A DNA stretch of 64,000 nt from CAIWHR01 sp963726765 (lineage in GTDB: Bacteria; Pseudomonadota; Gammaproteobacteria; Burkholderiales; Casimicrobiaceae), in NCBI GenBank assembly GCA_963726765.1, contig CAVSDH010000005.1, forward strand, positions 124,001 through 188,000. The letters run 5' to 3'. The translations under genes were made by a program, and so were the position numbers. Within the stretch, counting starts at the first letter, position 1. Every line of letters begins with the position of its first letter. The notes below the pieces were generated by a model that made no database searches, had not been told where the DNA came from, and saw only the letters and a list, made by a program, of their open reading frames with translations. Positions 26,955 through 35,716 of this stretch are shown in pieces.

Positions 26955-27693
26955 ACTTGGCGTCAACATCGACCACGTCGCGACGCTCAGGCAGGCGCGA
27001 CGCACGTACGAGCCGGATCCGGTCTGGGCCGCCGTCGAGGCGCACCTGGGAGGCGCCGACGGCATCACCGTGCATCTTCGCGAGGATCGCCGGCACATCC
27101 AGGACGAGGACGTGCGCCGGCTGCGCGAGCTCGTCCACATCAAGCTCAATCTCGAGATGGCTGCAACGATGGAAATGATCGGCATCGCGTGCGCGCTGAA
27201 GCCCGAGATGGCCATGCTGGTGCCCGAGGGCCGGCAGGAAGTGACCACCGAGGGAGGGCTCGACGTCGTCGCGAAGGAGAATGCGTTGCGCGCGGCGGTG
27301 CGGCAGCTCGCGGACGCCGGCATCGTCACCAGCGTGTTCATCGACGCCGACCTCCGCCAGATCGAGGCAGCGGCGCGCATCGGTGCCCGCGTCTGCGAAG
27401 TGCATACCGGCCCCTATGCCCACGCGTTCCACGCCAAGGGCCGCGACCCGCAGAGTGCGGCGGTGGTGGCCGAGCTCGCGAGGATTCGCGCGGCCGGCGA
27501 GGCCATCCTCGGCGCCGGCATGCGCTTCAACGCCGGTCACGCGCTCAATTACTTCAATGTGCAGCCTGTCGCAAGGCTGCCCGGCGTGCGCGAGCTTCAC
27601 ATCGGGCACGCGATCGTCTCGCGCTCGGTCTTCGTCGGCCTGCGCGAGGCCGTGCGGCAGATGAAGTCGCTCGTTCGCGAAGCCGCCGCATGA
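26947..27693 (+). CDS. pdxJ: Pyridoxine 5'-phosphate synthase
   Basis: 248 residues; condenses 1-deoxyxylulose 5-phosphate with aminoacetone 3-phosphate to form pyridoxine phosphate. The N-terminal motif IELGVNIDHVATLRQARRT and then GADGITVHLREDRRHIQDED are family signatures, and GHALNYFNVQPVARLPGVRE is the phosphate-binding end. It ends ATGA-coupled to nagZ. Confidence 0.96.
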   Translation: MIELGVNIDHVATLRQARRTYEPDPVWAAVEAHLGGADGITVHLREDRRHIQDEDVRRLRELVHIKLNLEMAATMEMIGIACALKPEMAMLVPEGRQEVTTEGGLDVVAKENALRAAVRQLADAGIVTSVFIDADLRQIEAAARIGARVCEVHTGPYAHAFHAKGRDPQSAAVVAELARIRAAGEAILGAGMRFNAGHALNYFNVQPVARLPGVRELHIGHAIVSRSVFVGLREAVRQMKSLVREAAA

Positions 27694-28667
27694 CGGCGCG
27701 GATTCCTCGCGGGCCCGTGATGGTGGGCGTCGAAGGTCCTTTGCTCACGGACGCCGATCGCGCGCGCCTGCTCCATCCCCTCACCGGCGGCGCGATCCTG
27801 TTCACGCGCAACTACGAGTCGATCGACCAGCTCGCGCGCCTGACCGCTGCGATTCATGCACTGCGCGATCCCGTCCTCCTCGTCGCCGTCGATCACGAGG
27901 GCGGGCGCGTGCAACGGTTCCGCGACGGCTTCACGCCGATCCCGGCGATGCGCACGCTGGGCGAGCGCTGGGATCGCGATGTCGCGGCGGCCGCGAAGGA
28001 AGCGAGGCGCGTCGGCGGCGTGCTCGCGTCGGAGCTCCGCGCCTGCGGCGTCGATTTCAGCTTCGCGCCGGTGCTCGACCTCGACCACGGGACGAGCGGC
28101 GTCATCGGCGACCGCGCCTTCCACCGCAATCCGAACGCGGTGGCCCATCTCGCCACCGCCTTCTGCGACGGCATGGGCGCGGGCGGCATGGCCGCAGTCG
28201 GCAAGCACTTTCCGGGGCACGGCTTCGTCGCCGCGGATTCCCACGTCGATCTGCCGCGCGACGAACGGGCGCGCGAGCGGATTGCCGCGGACGACCTGGT
28301 GCCGTTCGCGGCGCTGATCCGGCGGGGACTCGCGGCGATCATGCCGGCGCACGTGATCTACCCCGCCGTCGATGCGCGGCCCGCCGGCTATTCGACGGTG
28401 TGGCTCCGCGACGTGCTGCGCAGCCGCATCGGCTTCGACGGACTCGTCGTCTCCGACGACCTCGGCATGGCCGGCGCGGTGGCGGAGGGCGATATCGTGG
28501 CCCGCGCGAGCGCAGCGGTTGCCGCGGGCTGCGACATGGTGCTCGCGTGCAACGACATGGCCGACGCCGATCTGCTGCTCGACCGCTGGAATCCGGGGCA
28601 ATCGCCCGACCTCGCGCGGCGCACATCCGCAATGCAGGGCCGGCCGACCGGGCCGCAATTGCGTTAG
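27690..28667 (+). CDS. nagZ: Beta-N-acetylhexosaminidase NagZ (peptidoglycan recycling)
   Basis: 325 residues of glycosyl hydrolase family 3; removes N-acetylglucosamine from anhydromuropeptides in the cytoplasm. VAVDHEGGRVQRFRDGFTPI, the general-acid loop AVGKHFPGHGFVAADSHVDL and the nucleophile motif GLVVSDDLGMAG are all present. The first two bases of the TAG stop are the TA at the left end of the MITE and the third is the first base of the element. The bases beyond the right end would also read TAG in this frame, so the protein end seems unchanged. Confidence 0.94.
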   Translation: MTARIPRGPVMVGVEGPLLTDADRARLLHPLTGGAILFTRNYESIDQLARLTAAIHALRDPVLLVAVDHEGGRVQRFRDGFTPIPAMRTLGERWDRDVAAAAKEARRVGGVLASELRACGVDFSFAPVLDLDHGTSGVIGDRAFHRNPNAVAHLATAFCDGMGAGGMAAVGKHFPGHGFVAADSHVDLPRDERARERIAADDLVPFAALIRRGLAAIMPAHVIYPAVDARPAGYSTVWLRDVLRSRIGFDGLVVSDDLGMAGAVAEGDIVARASAAVAAGCDMVLACNDMADADLLLDRWNPGQSPDLARRTSAMQGRPTGPQLR

Positions 28668-28697
28668 GGAGCCTCTGCATAAGTATTCACGATTGCG
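28667..28697 (+). repeat. Left terminal inverted repeat of the MITE-like element
   Basis: 31 bases; complementary to 28926-28956 except for two transition mismatches at the inner part. Confidence 0.85.
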
Positions 28698-28925
28698 CTG
28701 CTTGGCTCAATGCGGATGGATGCAAGACGCGCGACGAAGGTCGTAGCCCGGCCTACGATGCCGAGGAGCGCGGCGATGCAGGCGCCGCATTGGGCAGCGC
28801 CCGAAGGGACGGGGCGTTTCGGGCGGCCTGCGGTTTGGTTGAACGCGAGCCTTGCGAAGGCGTTGACCCTTCGCTCGGCCCGCCTCATTTGGCAACTGAG
28901 GCATCCCATCCCGACTCGCCTCCGT

Positions 28926-28956
28926 CGCAACCGCGAATACTTATGCAGAGGCTCCC
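28926..28956 (-). repeat. Right terminal inverted repeat of the MITE-like element
   Basis: 31 bases; the reverse complement of 28667-28697 with two mismatches. The TA at 28957-28958 follows, and the stop codon of the convergent IclR gene starts only two bases later. Confidence 0.85.
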
Positions 28957-28960
28957 TAGC

Positions 28961-29797
28961 TCAGTACGGATGCGGCCAGCGACCGCCGAACCGGCGTGTC
29001 AGTTCTTCGGCGGCGTGCGCGACGACCGGGCCGAGCTTCTTGATCCTCTCGTCCGGCAGCCGCGTCGACGGGCCCGCGACGGAGATCGCACCCAGCGGCT
29101 CGGCATGCTCGTCATAGACGCTCGCGGCGACGCATCGCGTCCCGAGGGCGTGCTCTTCGTCGTCGAACGACCAGCCGCGCTGGCGGATGACCCGCAACGC
29201 GGCCCACATCGTTTCGGGCGACGTGATCGTGTGCTCGGTGATGCGCGGGATGCCCTTGACCTTGAGGATGGCGTCGATCTGCTCGTCCGGCAGCGACGCG
29301 AACAGCGCCTTGCCCACACCTGACGCATGGAGCGGGACGCGGCTACCCAGCTTGACGATCGTCCGCATCATCTCCCGGCACTGGACCTGGTCGATGAACA
29401 CCGCTTCGGTGCCGTCGAGGATCGCGAGATTGGCGGTCTCGCCGGATTGCTCCATCAATCGGCGCATGTGAGGGTGGCTTTGCGCGACGAAATCGCGACT
29501 CGCGAGAAACGTCGAGCCGACCGCAAACGCCTGCAGGCCGATGTACCAGCGACCGAGCTCGCCCGCCTGGTACACGTATCCCATGCGGTCCAGCGTCGCC
29601 AGCAGCCGGTGGGTCGTCGACGGCGGAAGTTCGACGCGCTGGGCGACGTCGGTCAGCGTGAGCCCGCCTTCCGCCCGGGCCAGTGCTTCGAGGATGTTGA
29701 GGCCGCGCGTCAGGCTCTGCACCTGCGCCGTGGCCGTGCCGCCGGGCTTCAGCGGCGCGCGGCCGCGTCGCGGCGGTGGGGCGAGGCGATGCGTCAT
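28961..29797 (-). CDS. IclR-family transcriptional regulator
   Basis: 278 residues. The winged helix-turn-helix covers QSLTRGLNILEALARAEGGL and VELPPSTTHRLLATLDRMGY, followed by the IclR ligand-binding domain with SGETANLAILDGTEAVFIDQ and VPLHASGVGKALFASLPDEQ. ATG 29797 is used; a GTG at 29827 would add ten poorly conserved residues. It is divergent from the VOC-protein and NmrA genes, which are the obvious target candidates (inference). The effector is unknown. Confidence 0.88.
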   Translation of the reverse strand: MTHRLAPPPRRGRAPLKPGGTATAQVQSLTRGLNILEALARAEGGLTLTDVAQRVELPPSTTHRLLATLDRMGYVYQAGELGRWYIGLQAFAVGSTFLASRDFVAQSHPHMRRLMEQSGETANLAILDGTEAVFIDQVQCREMMRTIVKLGSRVPLHASGVGKALFASLPDEQIDAILKVKGIPRITEHTITSPETMWAALRVIRQRGWSFDDEEHALGTRCVAASVYDEHAEPLGAISVAGPSTRLPDERIKKLGPVVAHAAEELTRRFGGRWPHPY

Positions 29798-29931
29798 GGG
29801 GTGCGGAGATCGATGCAGACCGGGCACGACAACACTATCATATCGAACCGGCAGCGCGCGTCTCGCAGGTCGCGGGACGGCGCAGGGCCCTTTGGCCGCG
29901 CGGCGCGCGCGGTGTTTCGGAAGACTGACGG

Positions 29932-30369
29932 ATGAAACTTCGAATTGGCGAACCCTGGATGCCGGCCCCCGACTACGGACGACAGCTGCGCGGGCTGTCC
30001 GTCAACCTGCTCGTGCGGGAGATCGAGGGCGCGCTTGCCTTTCAGCGCTCGGTGCTGCGCGCGGCAGTCGTGTACGCGGACCCCGATTTCGCGGTGCTTC
30101 GAGGATACGGTGCCGAGTGGATGCTGCACGCCGATCACACTTACCAGGGACATCCGCTGCATCGCGAGGTCGCGACGGTTCACGCGCGAGGCATCGGCGC
30201 CGAGCTGCGCCTGCACGGCTGCGATCCCGACGCCGCGGCCGCCGCGGCCCGGGCCAACGGATTCATCGTCGTCGCCGAACCTGCGGACAAGCCGCACGGC
30301 TTGCGCGAAGCGTACGTTGCGGATGCCGACGGCTACATCTGGGTACCCGACGTGCCGACGGCGGCATGA
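29932..30369 (+). CDS. VOC-superfamily protein (glyoxalase/bleomycin-resistance fold)
   Basis: 145 residues. LRGLSVNLLVREIEGALAFQ and the final GLREAYVADADGYIWVPDVP fit a single vicinal-oxygen-chelate domain pair, the fold of glyoxalase I and extradiol dioxygenases. Some expected metal ligands are present (His in HADHTYQGHPLHREVA), but the reaction cannot be told. It is divergent from the IclR gene and upstream of a reductase-like gene, so an accessory catabolic role is possible. Confidence 0.7.
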   Translation: MKLRIGEPWMPAPDYGRQLRGLSVNLLVREIEGALAFQRSVLRAAVVYADPDFAVLRGYGAEWMLHADHTYQGHPLHREVATVHARGIGAELRLHGCDPDAAAAAARANGFIVVAEPADKPHGLREAYVADADGYIWVPDVPTAA

Positions 30370-30456
30370 TGCCAGCGTCGCGATGAGCGTCGAATGCATT
30401 TTTTCCCAACCGCCCGGCGAATCGACGCCGGGCTCACGTAGTCAAGGACGAGGAGC

Positions 30457-31414
30457 ATGAACATGGCCGAGAAGAAGATCATTGCAGTGGTCGGCGCCAC
30501 GGGCGCGCAGGGCGGCGGTCTCGTCCGCGCGATCCTTGCCGACCCGACGGGCGGGTTTGCGGTGCGCGCCATCACGCGCGACGTGAATTCGGACAAGGCG
30601 AAGGCCTTCGCGCGCGCAGGCGCCGAGGTGGTCGCTGCCGATGTCGATGACGAGTCGGCGCTCGCGCGGGCGTTCGCGGGAGCATGGGGCGCTTATTGCG
30701 TGACGTTCTTCTGGGCGCATTTCTCGCCGGAAAAGGAAGCCGCCGAAGTTCGCAACATGGCGCGGGCCGCGAAATCCGCGGGTTTGCGGCACGTGATCTG
30801 GTCGACGCTCGAGGACACCCGGCGCTGGGTCCCGCTGGTCGGACAACCGGATGCCGACGCTGATGGGAAAGTACAAGGTTCCGCATTTCGACGCCAAGGG
30901 CGAGTCGAACCACCTGTTCACGGACGCCGGCGTGCCGACGACGTTCCTGTTGACGTCGTTCTACTGGGACAACCTCATCTTCTTCGGCATGGGGCCGAAA
31001 AAAGGTCCGGACGGGAAGCTCGCGTTCACGCTGCCGATGGGCGACCGCAAGATGCCGAGCATCGCGGCGGAAGACATCGGGAAGTGCGCCTACGGAATCT
31101 TCAAGCGGAGCGCCGAATTCATCGGCAGGACCGTCGGCATCGCCGGCGGCCATCCGACCGGTGCGCAGATGGCGGCGTCTCTCACCCGTGCGCTCGGCCG
31201 CGAGATCGCGTACAACGCGGTGACGCCGACGGCCTTCCGCGGATTCGGATTCCCGGGCGCCGAGGACCTCGGCAACATGTTCCAGTTCAAGGCGGATTTC
31301 GAGGACTATTTCTGCGGCGCCCGCGATCTCGCCTTTTCACGCTCGCTCAACCCGCAGCTGCAGACCTTCGACCAGTGGGCAGAGGCGAACAAGGACCGGA
31401 TTCCGGTGGAGTGA
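30457..31414 (+). pseudogene. NmrA-like NAD(P)-binding protein, split by a +1 frameshift
   Basis: The N-terminal part has the nucleotide-binding motif IIAVVGATGAQGGGLVRAIL and the NmrA segment VTFFWAHFSPEKEAAEVRNM. Around 30841 the frame changes: DNRMPTLMGKYKVPHFDAKG and NHLFTDAGVPTTFLLTSFYW continue one frame over to the stop at 31414. One surplus base (a G at 30841-30842) explains it; 958 nt is 3n+1. Family members are redox sensors or isoflavone-reductase-like enzymes. AGGAG precedes the ATG. Confidence 0.82.
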
Positions 31415-31430
31415 ACGCGGGCGTGCGGGA

Positions 31431-32402
31431 TCAGTCCGTGCGCAGCTCCTCGGGCGGTTCCGCGCAAGGTTCGCCGCAGAAGCGCTCGTATTCGGCGATC
31501 ACCTGCGCGCCCAGCAGCAGCACGATCGCCGCGATCTCGAGGCTCAGCAGAACGACGATCGCGGTGGTGAGCGAGCCGTAGACCTGTCCGACCTGCGACA
31601 CGGTCGAGAAATACCAGGTGATCACGTGGCGTGCGGCCTCCCAGAGAAGCGCCGCCGTCGTGCCGCCGATCAGCGCGTGCGAGAGCACCGGTCTTCCGAC
31701 CGGCATGACCATGTAGATCGACGTCAGCATCAGGATCTCGCCGATGACGCCAACCAGGTAGAGCAGGAATGCGGACACGTTGCCGAGCGAGTGGGCGCGA
31801 CCGAGGAAGGCGAAGCTCTCCTGGCCCATCGAGAGGAGTGCGCCGGTGACGCCGGTGATCACGAGGAGCCCGATGCCGAGGCACAGCAGGTAGCCGAAGG
31901 GGATCAGGACCGATACGATCGTATGTCGGCGCCGGGTGGCGAATCGATGGTAGAAGATGACCGACATCGCGTTTTCCAGCACGGAGAATGCGAGCGAGCT
32001 GAAGAAGAGCAGCGTCACCGCCAGCACCCAGCCGATGCCCTCGCGATGCCTGAGGAACTCCGAGAGCTCGCGCATGATCGCGCCGGACTGCCCCGGCACG
32101 ACGATTTCGAGGTAGCGCGACAGCGTGGACAGCAGCGCGCTTTCGTCGACAAATCGGGCGAGCACCATCAGGATCACGATCGACAGCGGAAGCAGCGAGA
32201 GCAGCGTGTTGAAGGCGACGGCGCTCGCCAGCAGGAATCCCTGGTTGGCGCGAAAGCCGCGAAGCACGCGCAGCGCAAAGGCACCGGGCCGTTGCAGCAG
32301 CCGCGTCAACGGGTCGGTGACCGCCCGCGGCACCGCGGCCCTGGCGATGCGCCGCGCGGCGTGCGACGCCTGCCTGATGCGCGGCGGCGTAACGCGGTCC
32401 AT
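31431..32402 (-). CDS. YihY/UPF0761 family inner-membrane protein
   Basis: 323 residues with about six membrane helices. The conserved first region FRANQGFLLASAVAFNTLLS and the later GSLTTAIVVLLSLEIAAIVL with the terminal LLGAQVIAEYERF are diagnostic of YihY (once called BrkB or RNase BN). Function is not settled. It starts 6 bp after the FAD oxidoreductase stop, so it may be the last gene of the phosphonate operon, or just a neighbour. Confidence 0.88.
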   Translation of the reverse strand: MDRVTPPRIRQASHAARRIARAAVPRAVTDPLTRLLQRPGAFALRVLRGFRANQGFLLASAVAFNTLLSLLPLSIVILMVLARFVDESALLSTLSRYLEIVVPGQSGAIMRELSEFLRHREGIGWVLAVTLLFFSSLAFSVLENAMSVIFYHRFATRRRHTIVSVLIPFGYLLCLGIGLLVITGVTGALLSMGQESFAFLGRAHSLGNVSAFLLYLVGVIGEILMLTSIYMVMPVGRPVLSHALIGGTTAALLWEAARHVITWYFSTVSQVGQVYGSLTTAIVVLLSLEIAAIVLLLGAQVIAEYERFCGEPCAEPPEELRTD

Positions 32403-32408
32403 GGCCCG

Positions 32409-34835
32409 TCAGCCGAACTCGAGGTGCGGCGTCACCGCGAACATCTCGCCGGCGATGTCGACCTCGTAGCGCGCCTTCTGCAGCGCATCGTCCCCCAGCG
32501 GCCGGTCGGCGCGCGCGTAGGCCATCGCCAACGCGCGGCCATGCCGGCGACTGTAGCCCGCCGATGTGATTTCGCCCACGCTGACTCCGTCCATCAGGAC
32601 AGGCTCGCCGCCCCACGGAAACGCCGCCGGGTCGTCGAAGGCGAGCAGCACCAGCCGTTTCGTGGACGTGGATGCGGGCCGGTCGATGAGCGCGTCGCGG
32701 CCGATGAACGGCGCAGGCTTGTCCAGCTTCACCGCGAAGCCGAGCCCGGCCTCCCATGGCGTCTCGTCGGGCGACAGTTCCGCCCCCCACGCGCGACGGC
32801 CGGCCTCGATCCGCAGCGCGTCGATCGTGTAGTAGCCGGCGTCGCGAAGGCCGAATTCGCCGCCGGCGCCGATCAGCGCGTCGTAGAGCGTTAGGCACTG
32901 GTCGGCGGTGACGTAGAGTTCGTAGCCCGGCCCGCCGACGTAGCTCATCCGTGCCGCGCGGACGCGCGCGTGGCCGACGTCGATTTCCTTCGTCGTCGCG
33001 AACGGCATTCCCGATTTCGACAGGTCATCCGGCGAGAGACGGCCCAGCAGCGCTTCCGCCTTGGGTCCCATGACGGAGATGACCGAGTACCCGCCGGTCA
33101 CGTCGACGAGCGACGCGTGCTCGTCGGGCGCCGTGTGCCGCTCGATCCATGCCGCGTCGCGCGTCGTTTGCGCGGACCCGGTGATGATGAAGAACTCGGA
33201 GGTGGCGAGGCGGATCACCGTGAGGTCGCTCTCGAATCCTCCGCGACGGTTGAGCATCGCCGTGTAGACCATCTTTCCGACCGGCACGTCGATTTCGTTC
33301 GCGCAAAGACGCTGCAGCACCGCGAGCGAGTCGCGGCCCTTCATCACGAACTTGCCGAACGACGTCTGGTCGAACACGACGACATTCTCCCGGCATGCGC
33401 GCTGCTCGTCGAGCATGTGGGGCAGCCAGCCCGGCGTGCCGAACGTCGGGGGCTGGGGGAGGGCGCCGGCGGGGAGGAAGTAGTTCGCGCGTTCCCAGTT
33501 CATCTTCGAACCGAATACGGCCCCCTTCGCCGCCAGCCGGTCGTAGAGGGGCGACCTGCGCAGCGGGCGCACGGTTGCGAGTTCCTCGCGCGGCCAGCGC
33601 ATCGCATAGTGGAGCCCGAGCGACTCGACGGTGCGGTCGGCGAGGTGGCGGCGATTGGCATGGAAAGGCGCAAACCGGCGGATGTCGACGTCCCACAGAT
33701 CGAGCGGCGCTTCGCCGTTGACGACCCACTCGGCGACGAGCTTTCCGGCGCCTCCGGCGTTGGCGATTCCCGCCGAATTGAAACCCGCGCAGACGAAATA
33801 GCCGGCGAGTCCGGGCGCCTCGCCCAGGATGAAATTGCCGTCTGGCGTGAAGCTCTCGGGACCGTTCAGCAGCAGCTTGACCTCGGCGGTCTCGAGGCAG
33901 GGGGTGCGGTGGACCGCGTTCCGCATGAGAATTTCGAAGTGGTCCCAGTCTTCCGGCAGCAGCTGAAACTCGAAGCCGTCCGGAATCGGATCGACGTTCC
34001 ACGGCTTCGCCTCGGGTTCGAATCCGCCCATCACCAGCCCGCCGACCTCCTCCTTGTAGTAGAGGTACCCATCCGGATCGCGGATGACCGGCAGCTCCGG
34101 CGTCACGCCGCGAATCGGCTTGGTGACGAGATAGAAGTGCTCGGCGGAGTAGAGGGGCACCGTCACGCCGACGGTGCGACCGAGCGCGCGCGCCCATTGG
34201 CCGCCGCAGTTGACGATGGCGTCGCAGCCGATCGTTCCTTCGTCGCTCTCCGATTTCCAGCGCACGCCGTGCACCCGCCCGGCACGAACGTCGACACCGA
34301 CGACGCTGACGCCCTCGGCGATCGTGGCGCCGTTCATGCGGGCGCCCTTGGCGAGCGACTGCGTGAGATCGGTGGGATTGGCTTTGCCGTCGCCGGGTAT
34401 CCAGACGGCGCCCGCGAGATCGTCGGTGCGCAGGATCGGCGCGATCCGTCCGGCTTCCGCGGGTGAAACGAATTCGAATTCGATGCCGAAGCTCCGTGCG
34501 CGCGCCATCTGCCGTTTCATCAGCGTGAGGCGGTCCCTCGTTCCGGCGACGTTGAGGCTGCCGCACTGTTTCCAGCCCGTCGCAAGGCCCGTTTCCCTTT
34601 CGAGCGATGCGTAAAGGTCGATTCCGTACCGGCTCATCCGAGTTGCATTGCGCGTCGCGCGCGTCTGCCCCACCAGGCCGGCGGCGTGCCATGTCGTGCC
34701 GCAGGTGAGCCGACCCTGTTCGAGCAGCACGACGTCGCGGACGCCGAGTTTCGCGAGGTGATAGGCCGTCGAGACGCCGGCGATGCCGCCACCGATGACG
34801 ACCGCGCGCGCGTGAGTTGGAATCGCAGTGCTCAT
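32409..34835 (-). CDS. Dimethylglycine/sarcosine dehydrogenase-like FAD protein with GCV_T domain
   Basis: 808 residues with the four-part plan of dimethylglycine dehydrogenase. The order is an N-terminal FAD/DAO domain (AVVIGGGIAGVSTAYHLAKL, with CGTTWHAAGLVGQTRA as the usual flavin-attachment region), an FAO_M linker domain (RYGIDLYASLERETG is still in the DAO part; FHANRRHLADRTVESLGLHY begins the linker), then GCV_T folate-binding (MLNRRGGFESDLTVIRL) and the barrel domain (YELYVTADQCLTLYDALIGA). The family oxidises N-methyl groups and can pass the one-carbon unit to tetrahydrofolate. Its place in a phosphonate operon suggests an N-methylated aminophosphonate substrate (inference). Confidence 0.8.
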   Translation of the reverse strand: MSTAIPTHARAVVIGGGIAGVSTAYHLAKLGVRDVVLLEQGRLTCGTTWHAAGLVGQTRATRNATRMSRYGIDLYASLERETGLATGWKQCGSLNVAGTRDRLTLMKRQMARARSFGIEFEFVSPAEAGRIAPILRTDDLAGAVWIPGDGKANPTDLTQSLAKGARMNGATIAEGVSVVGVDVRAGRVHGVRWKSESDEGTIGCDAIVNCGGQWARALGRTVGVTVPLYSAEHFYLVTKPIRGVTPELPVIRDPDGYLYYKEEVGGLVMGGFEPEAKPWNVDPIPDGFEFQLLPEDWDHFEILMRNAVHRTPCLETAEVKLLLNGPESFTPDGNFILGEAPGLAGYFVCAGFNSAGIANAGGAGKLVAEWVVNGEAPLDLWDVDIRRFAPFHANRRHLADRTVESLGLHYAMRWPREELATVRPLRRSPLYDRLAAKGAVFGSKMNWERANYFLPAGALPQPPTFGTPGWLPHMLDEQRACRENVVVFDQTSFGKFVMKGRDSLAVLQRLCANEIDVPVGKMVYTAMLNRRGGFESDLTVIRLATSEFFIITGSAQTTRDAAWIERHTAPDEHASLVDVTGGYSVISVMGPKAEALLGRLSPDDLSKSGMPFATTKEIDVGHARVRAARMSYVGGPGYELYVTADQCLTLYDALIGAGGEFGLRDAGYYTIDALRIEAGRRAWGAELSPDETPWEAGLGFAVKLDKPAPFIGRDALIDRPASTSTKRLVLLAFDDPAAFPWGGEPVLMDGVSVGEITSAGYSRRHGRALAMAYARADRPLGDDALQKARYEVDIAGEMFAVTPHLEFG

Positions 34836-34867
34836 TGCACGGGTTCGAAAAGTCGAGACAGGTCGCT

Positions 34868-35716
34868 TCAGAGCTTCAGCGCCGCAACGCCGGCTACGAC
34901 GCTTGCCGCACCGGCGAGCCGCCGCAGACCGAGGCCTTCCTTCAGGAACACCGCGCCGATCAGTGCTGCGAACAGCACCGACGTTTCCCGCAGCGCGGCG
35001 ACGGCCGCGACCGGCGCGCGCGTCATCGCCCACAGCACGATGCCGTAGGCGCCCAGGCTCGCGGCGCCGCCGATGAGGCCGCGCCGCCAGCCGCGCGCGA
35101 TGTAGGTGAAGGCGGAGGAGCCCTGGCGGGCCCGGATCCAGACAAGAAACGGGATCGCCTCGAGGAAGATGAGCCAGCTGACGTACGCGAGCGCGTTCCC
35201 CGATGCCCGGGCGCCTGCGCCGTCGACCAGCGTGTACGCGGCGATGATGCAGGCATTCGCGAGCGCCCAGCCGGTGGCCGACGGCGGGTGCCGTCCGCGC
35301 CGCGCGAACGCGATGCTGACGATTCCGAGGGAAATGAGCGCGATGCCGAGGGCGATCTGCGGACTCGGCCATTCGCGCAGGAAAAGAATGCCGAGCACCG
35401 TTACGATGAGGGGCGCCGATCCGCGCATCAGCGGGTAGGCGAACGAAAGATCGCCGGTGCGGTAGGCGTGCGCCAACGTGACGTAGTAGCCCCAATGCAT
35501 GATCGACGACACGGCCGCGAATTTCCAGGCCGCGGCATCGGGCACTCCGACGAACGGGATCACGACGAGGCCGCACACCGCGGAGCCCGCGACGATCGTC
35601 GCCGTGTCGAGCATCGGATCGCCGCCGGGTGCCGACTTCAGCAGGGCATTCCAGCCTGCATGCAGCAATCCGGCGCCAAGCACCGCCAGCGTGACGGCGA
35701 GCGAGAGTTCGGTCAC
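34868..35716 (-). CDS. EamA/DMT-family transporter
   Basis: 282 residues with about ten hydrophobic segments in two EamA repeats. The first holds AYPLMRGSAPLIVTVLGILF and the second has AAVAALRETSVLFAALIGAV followed by FLKEGLGLRRLAGAASVVAG, the typical end. The GTG start overlaps the Na/Pi-symporter stop (GTGA at 35713-35716). DMT transporters move metabolites or drugs across the inner membrane. Here an aminophosphonate or an amine product is a possible cargo, unproven. Confidence 0.82.
   Translation of the reverse strand: MTELSLAVTLAVLGAGLLHAGWNALLKSAPGGDPMLDTATIVAGSAVCGLVVIPFVGVPDAAAWKFAAVSSIMHWGYYVTLAHAYRTGDLSFAYPLMRGSAPLIVTVLGILFLREWPSPQIALGIALISLGIVSIAFARRGRHPPSATGWALANACIIAAYTLVDGAGARASGNALAYVSWLIFLEAIPFLVWIRARQGSSAFTYIARGWRRGLIGGAASLGAYGIVLWAMTRAPVAAVAALRETSVLFAALIGAVFLKEGLGLRRLAGAASVVAGVAALKL

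Larger units (their letters stand above)
28667..28956 (+). mobile_element. MITE-like non-autonomous element, 290 bp, TA-flanked
   Basis: The ends are inverted repeats: the outer 22 bases (28667-28688 and 28935-28956) are perfect complements, and pairing extends to 31 bases with two mismatches. The element begins GGGAGCCTCTGCATAAG. TA stands directly outside each end (28665-28666 and 28957-28958), which fits the 2-bp TA target duplication of IS630/mariner-type transposases. No transposase ORF is inside; the interior is GC-rich with a small TCGTAG/CTACGA hairpin (28741-28758). It sits exactly in the nagZ stop codon, between the convergent nagZ and iclR-family genes. Confidence 0.8.

Noticed and set aside
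28698..28925. Small ORFs inside the MITE-like element as a transposase remnant
   Set aside because: No DDE/DEDD motif or helix-turn-helix can be seen; frames run in all directions as expected for GC-rich non-coding DNA.
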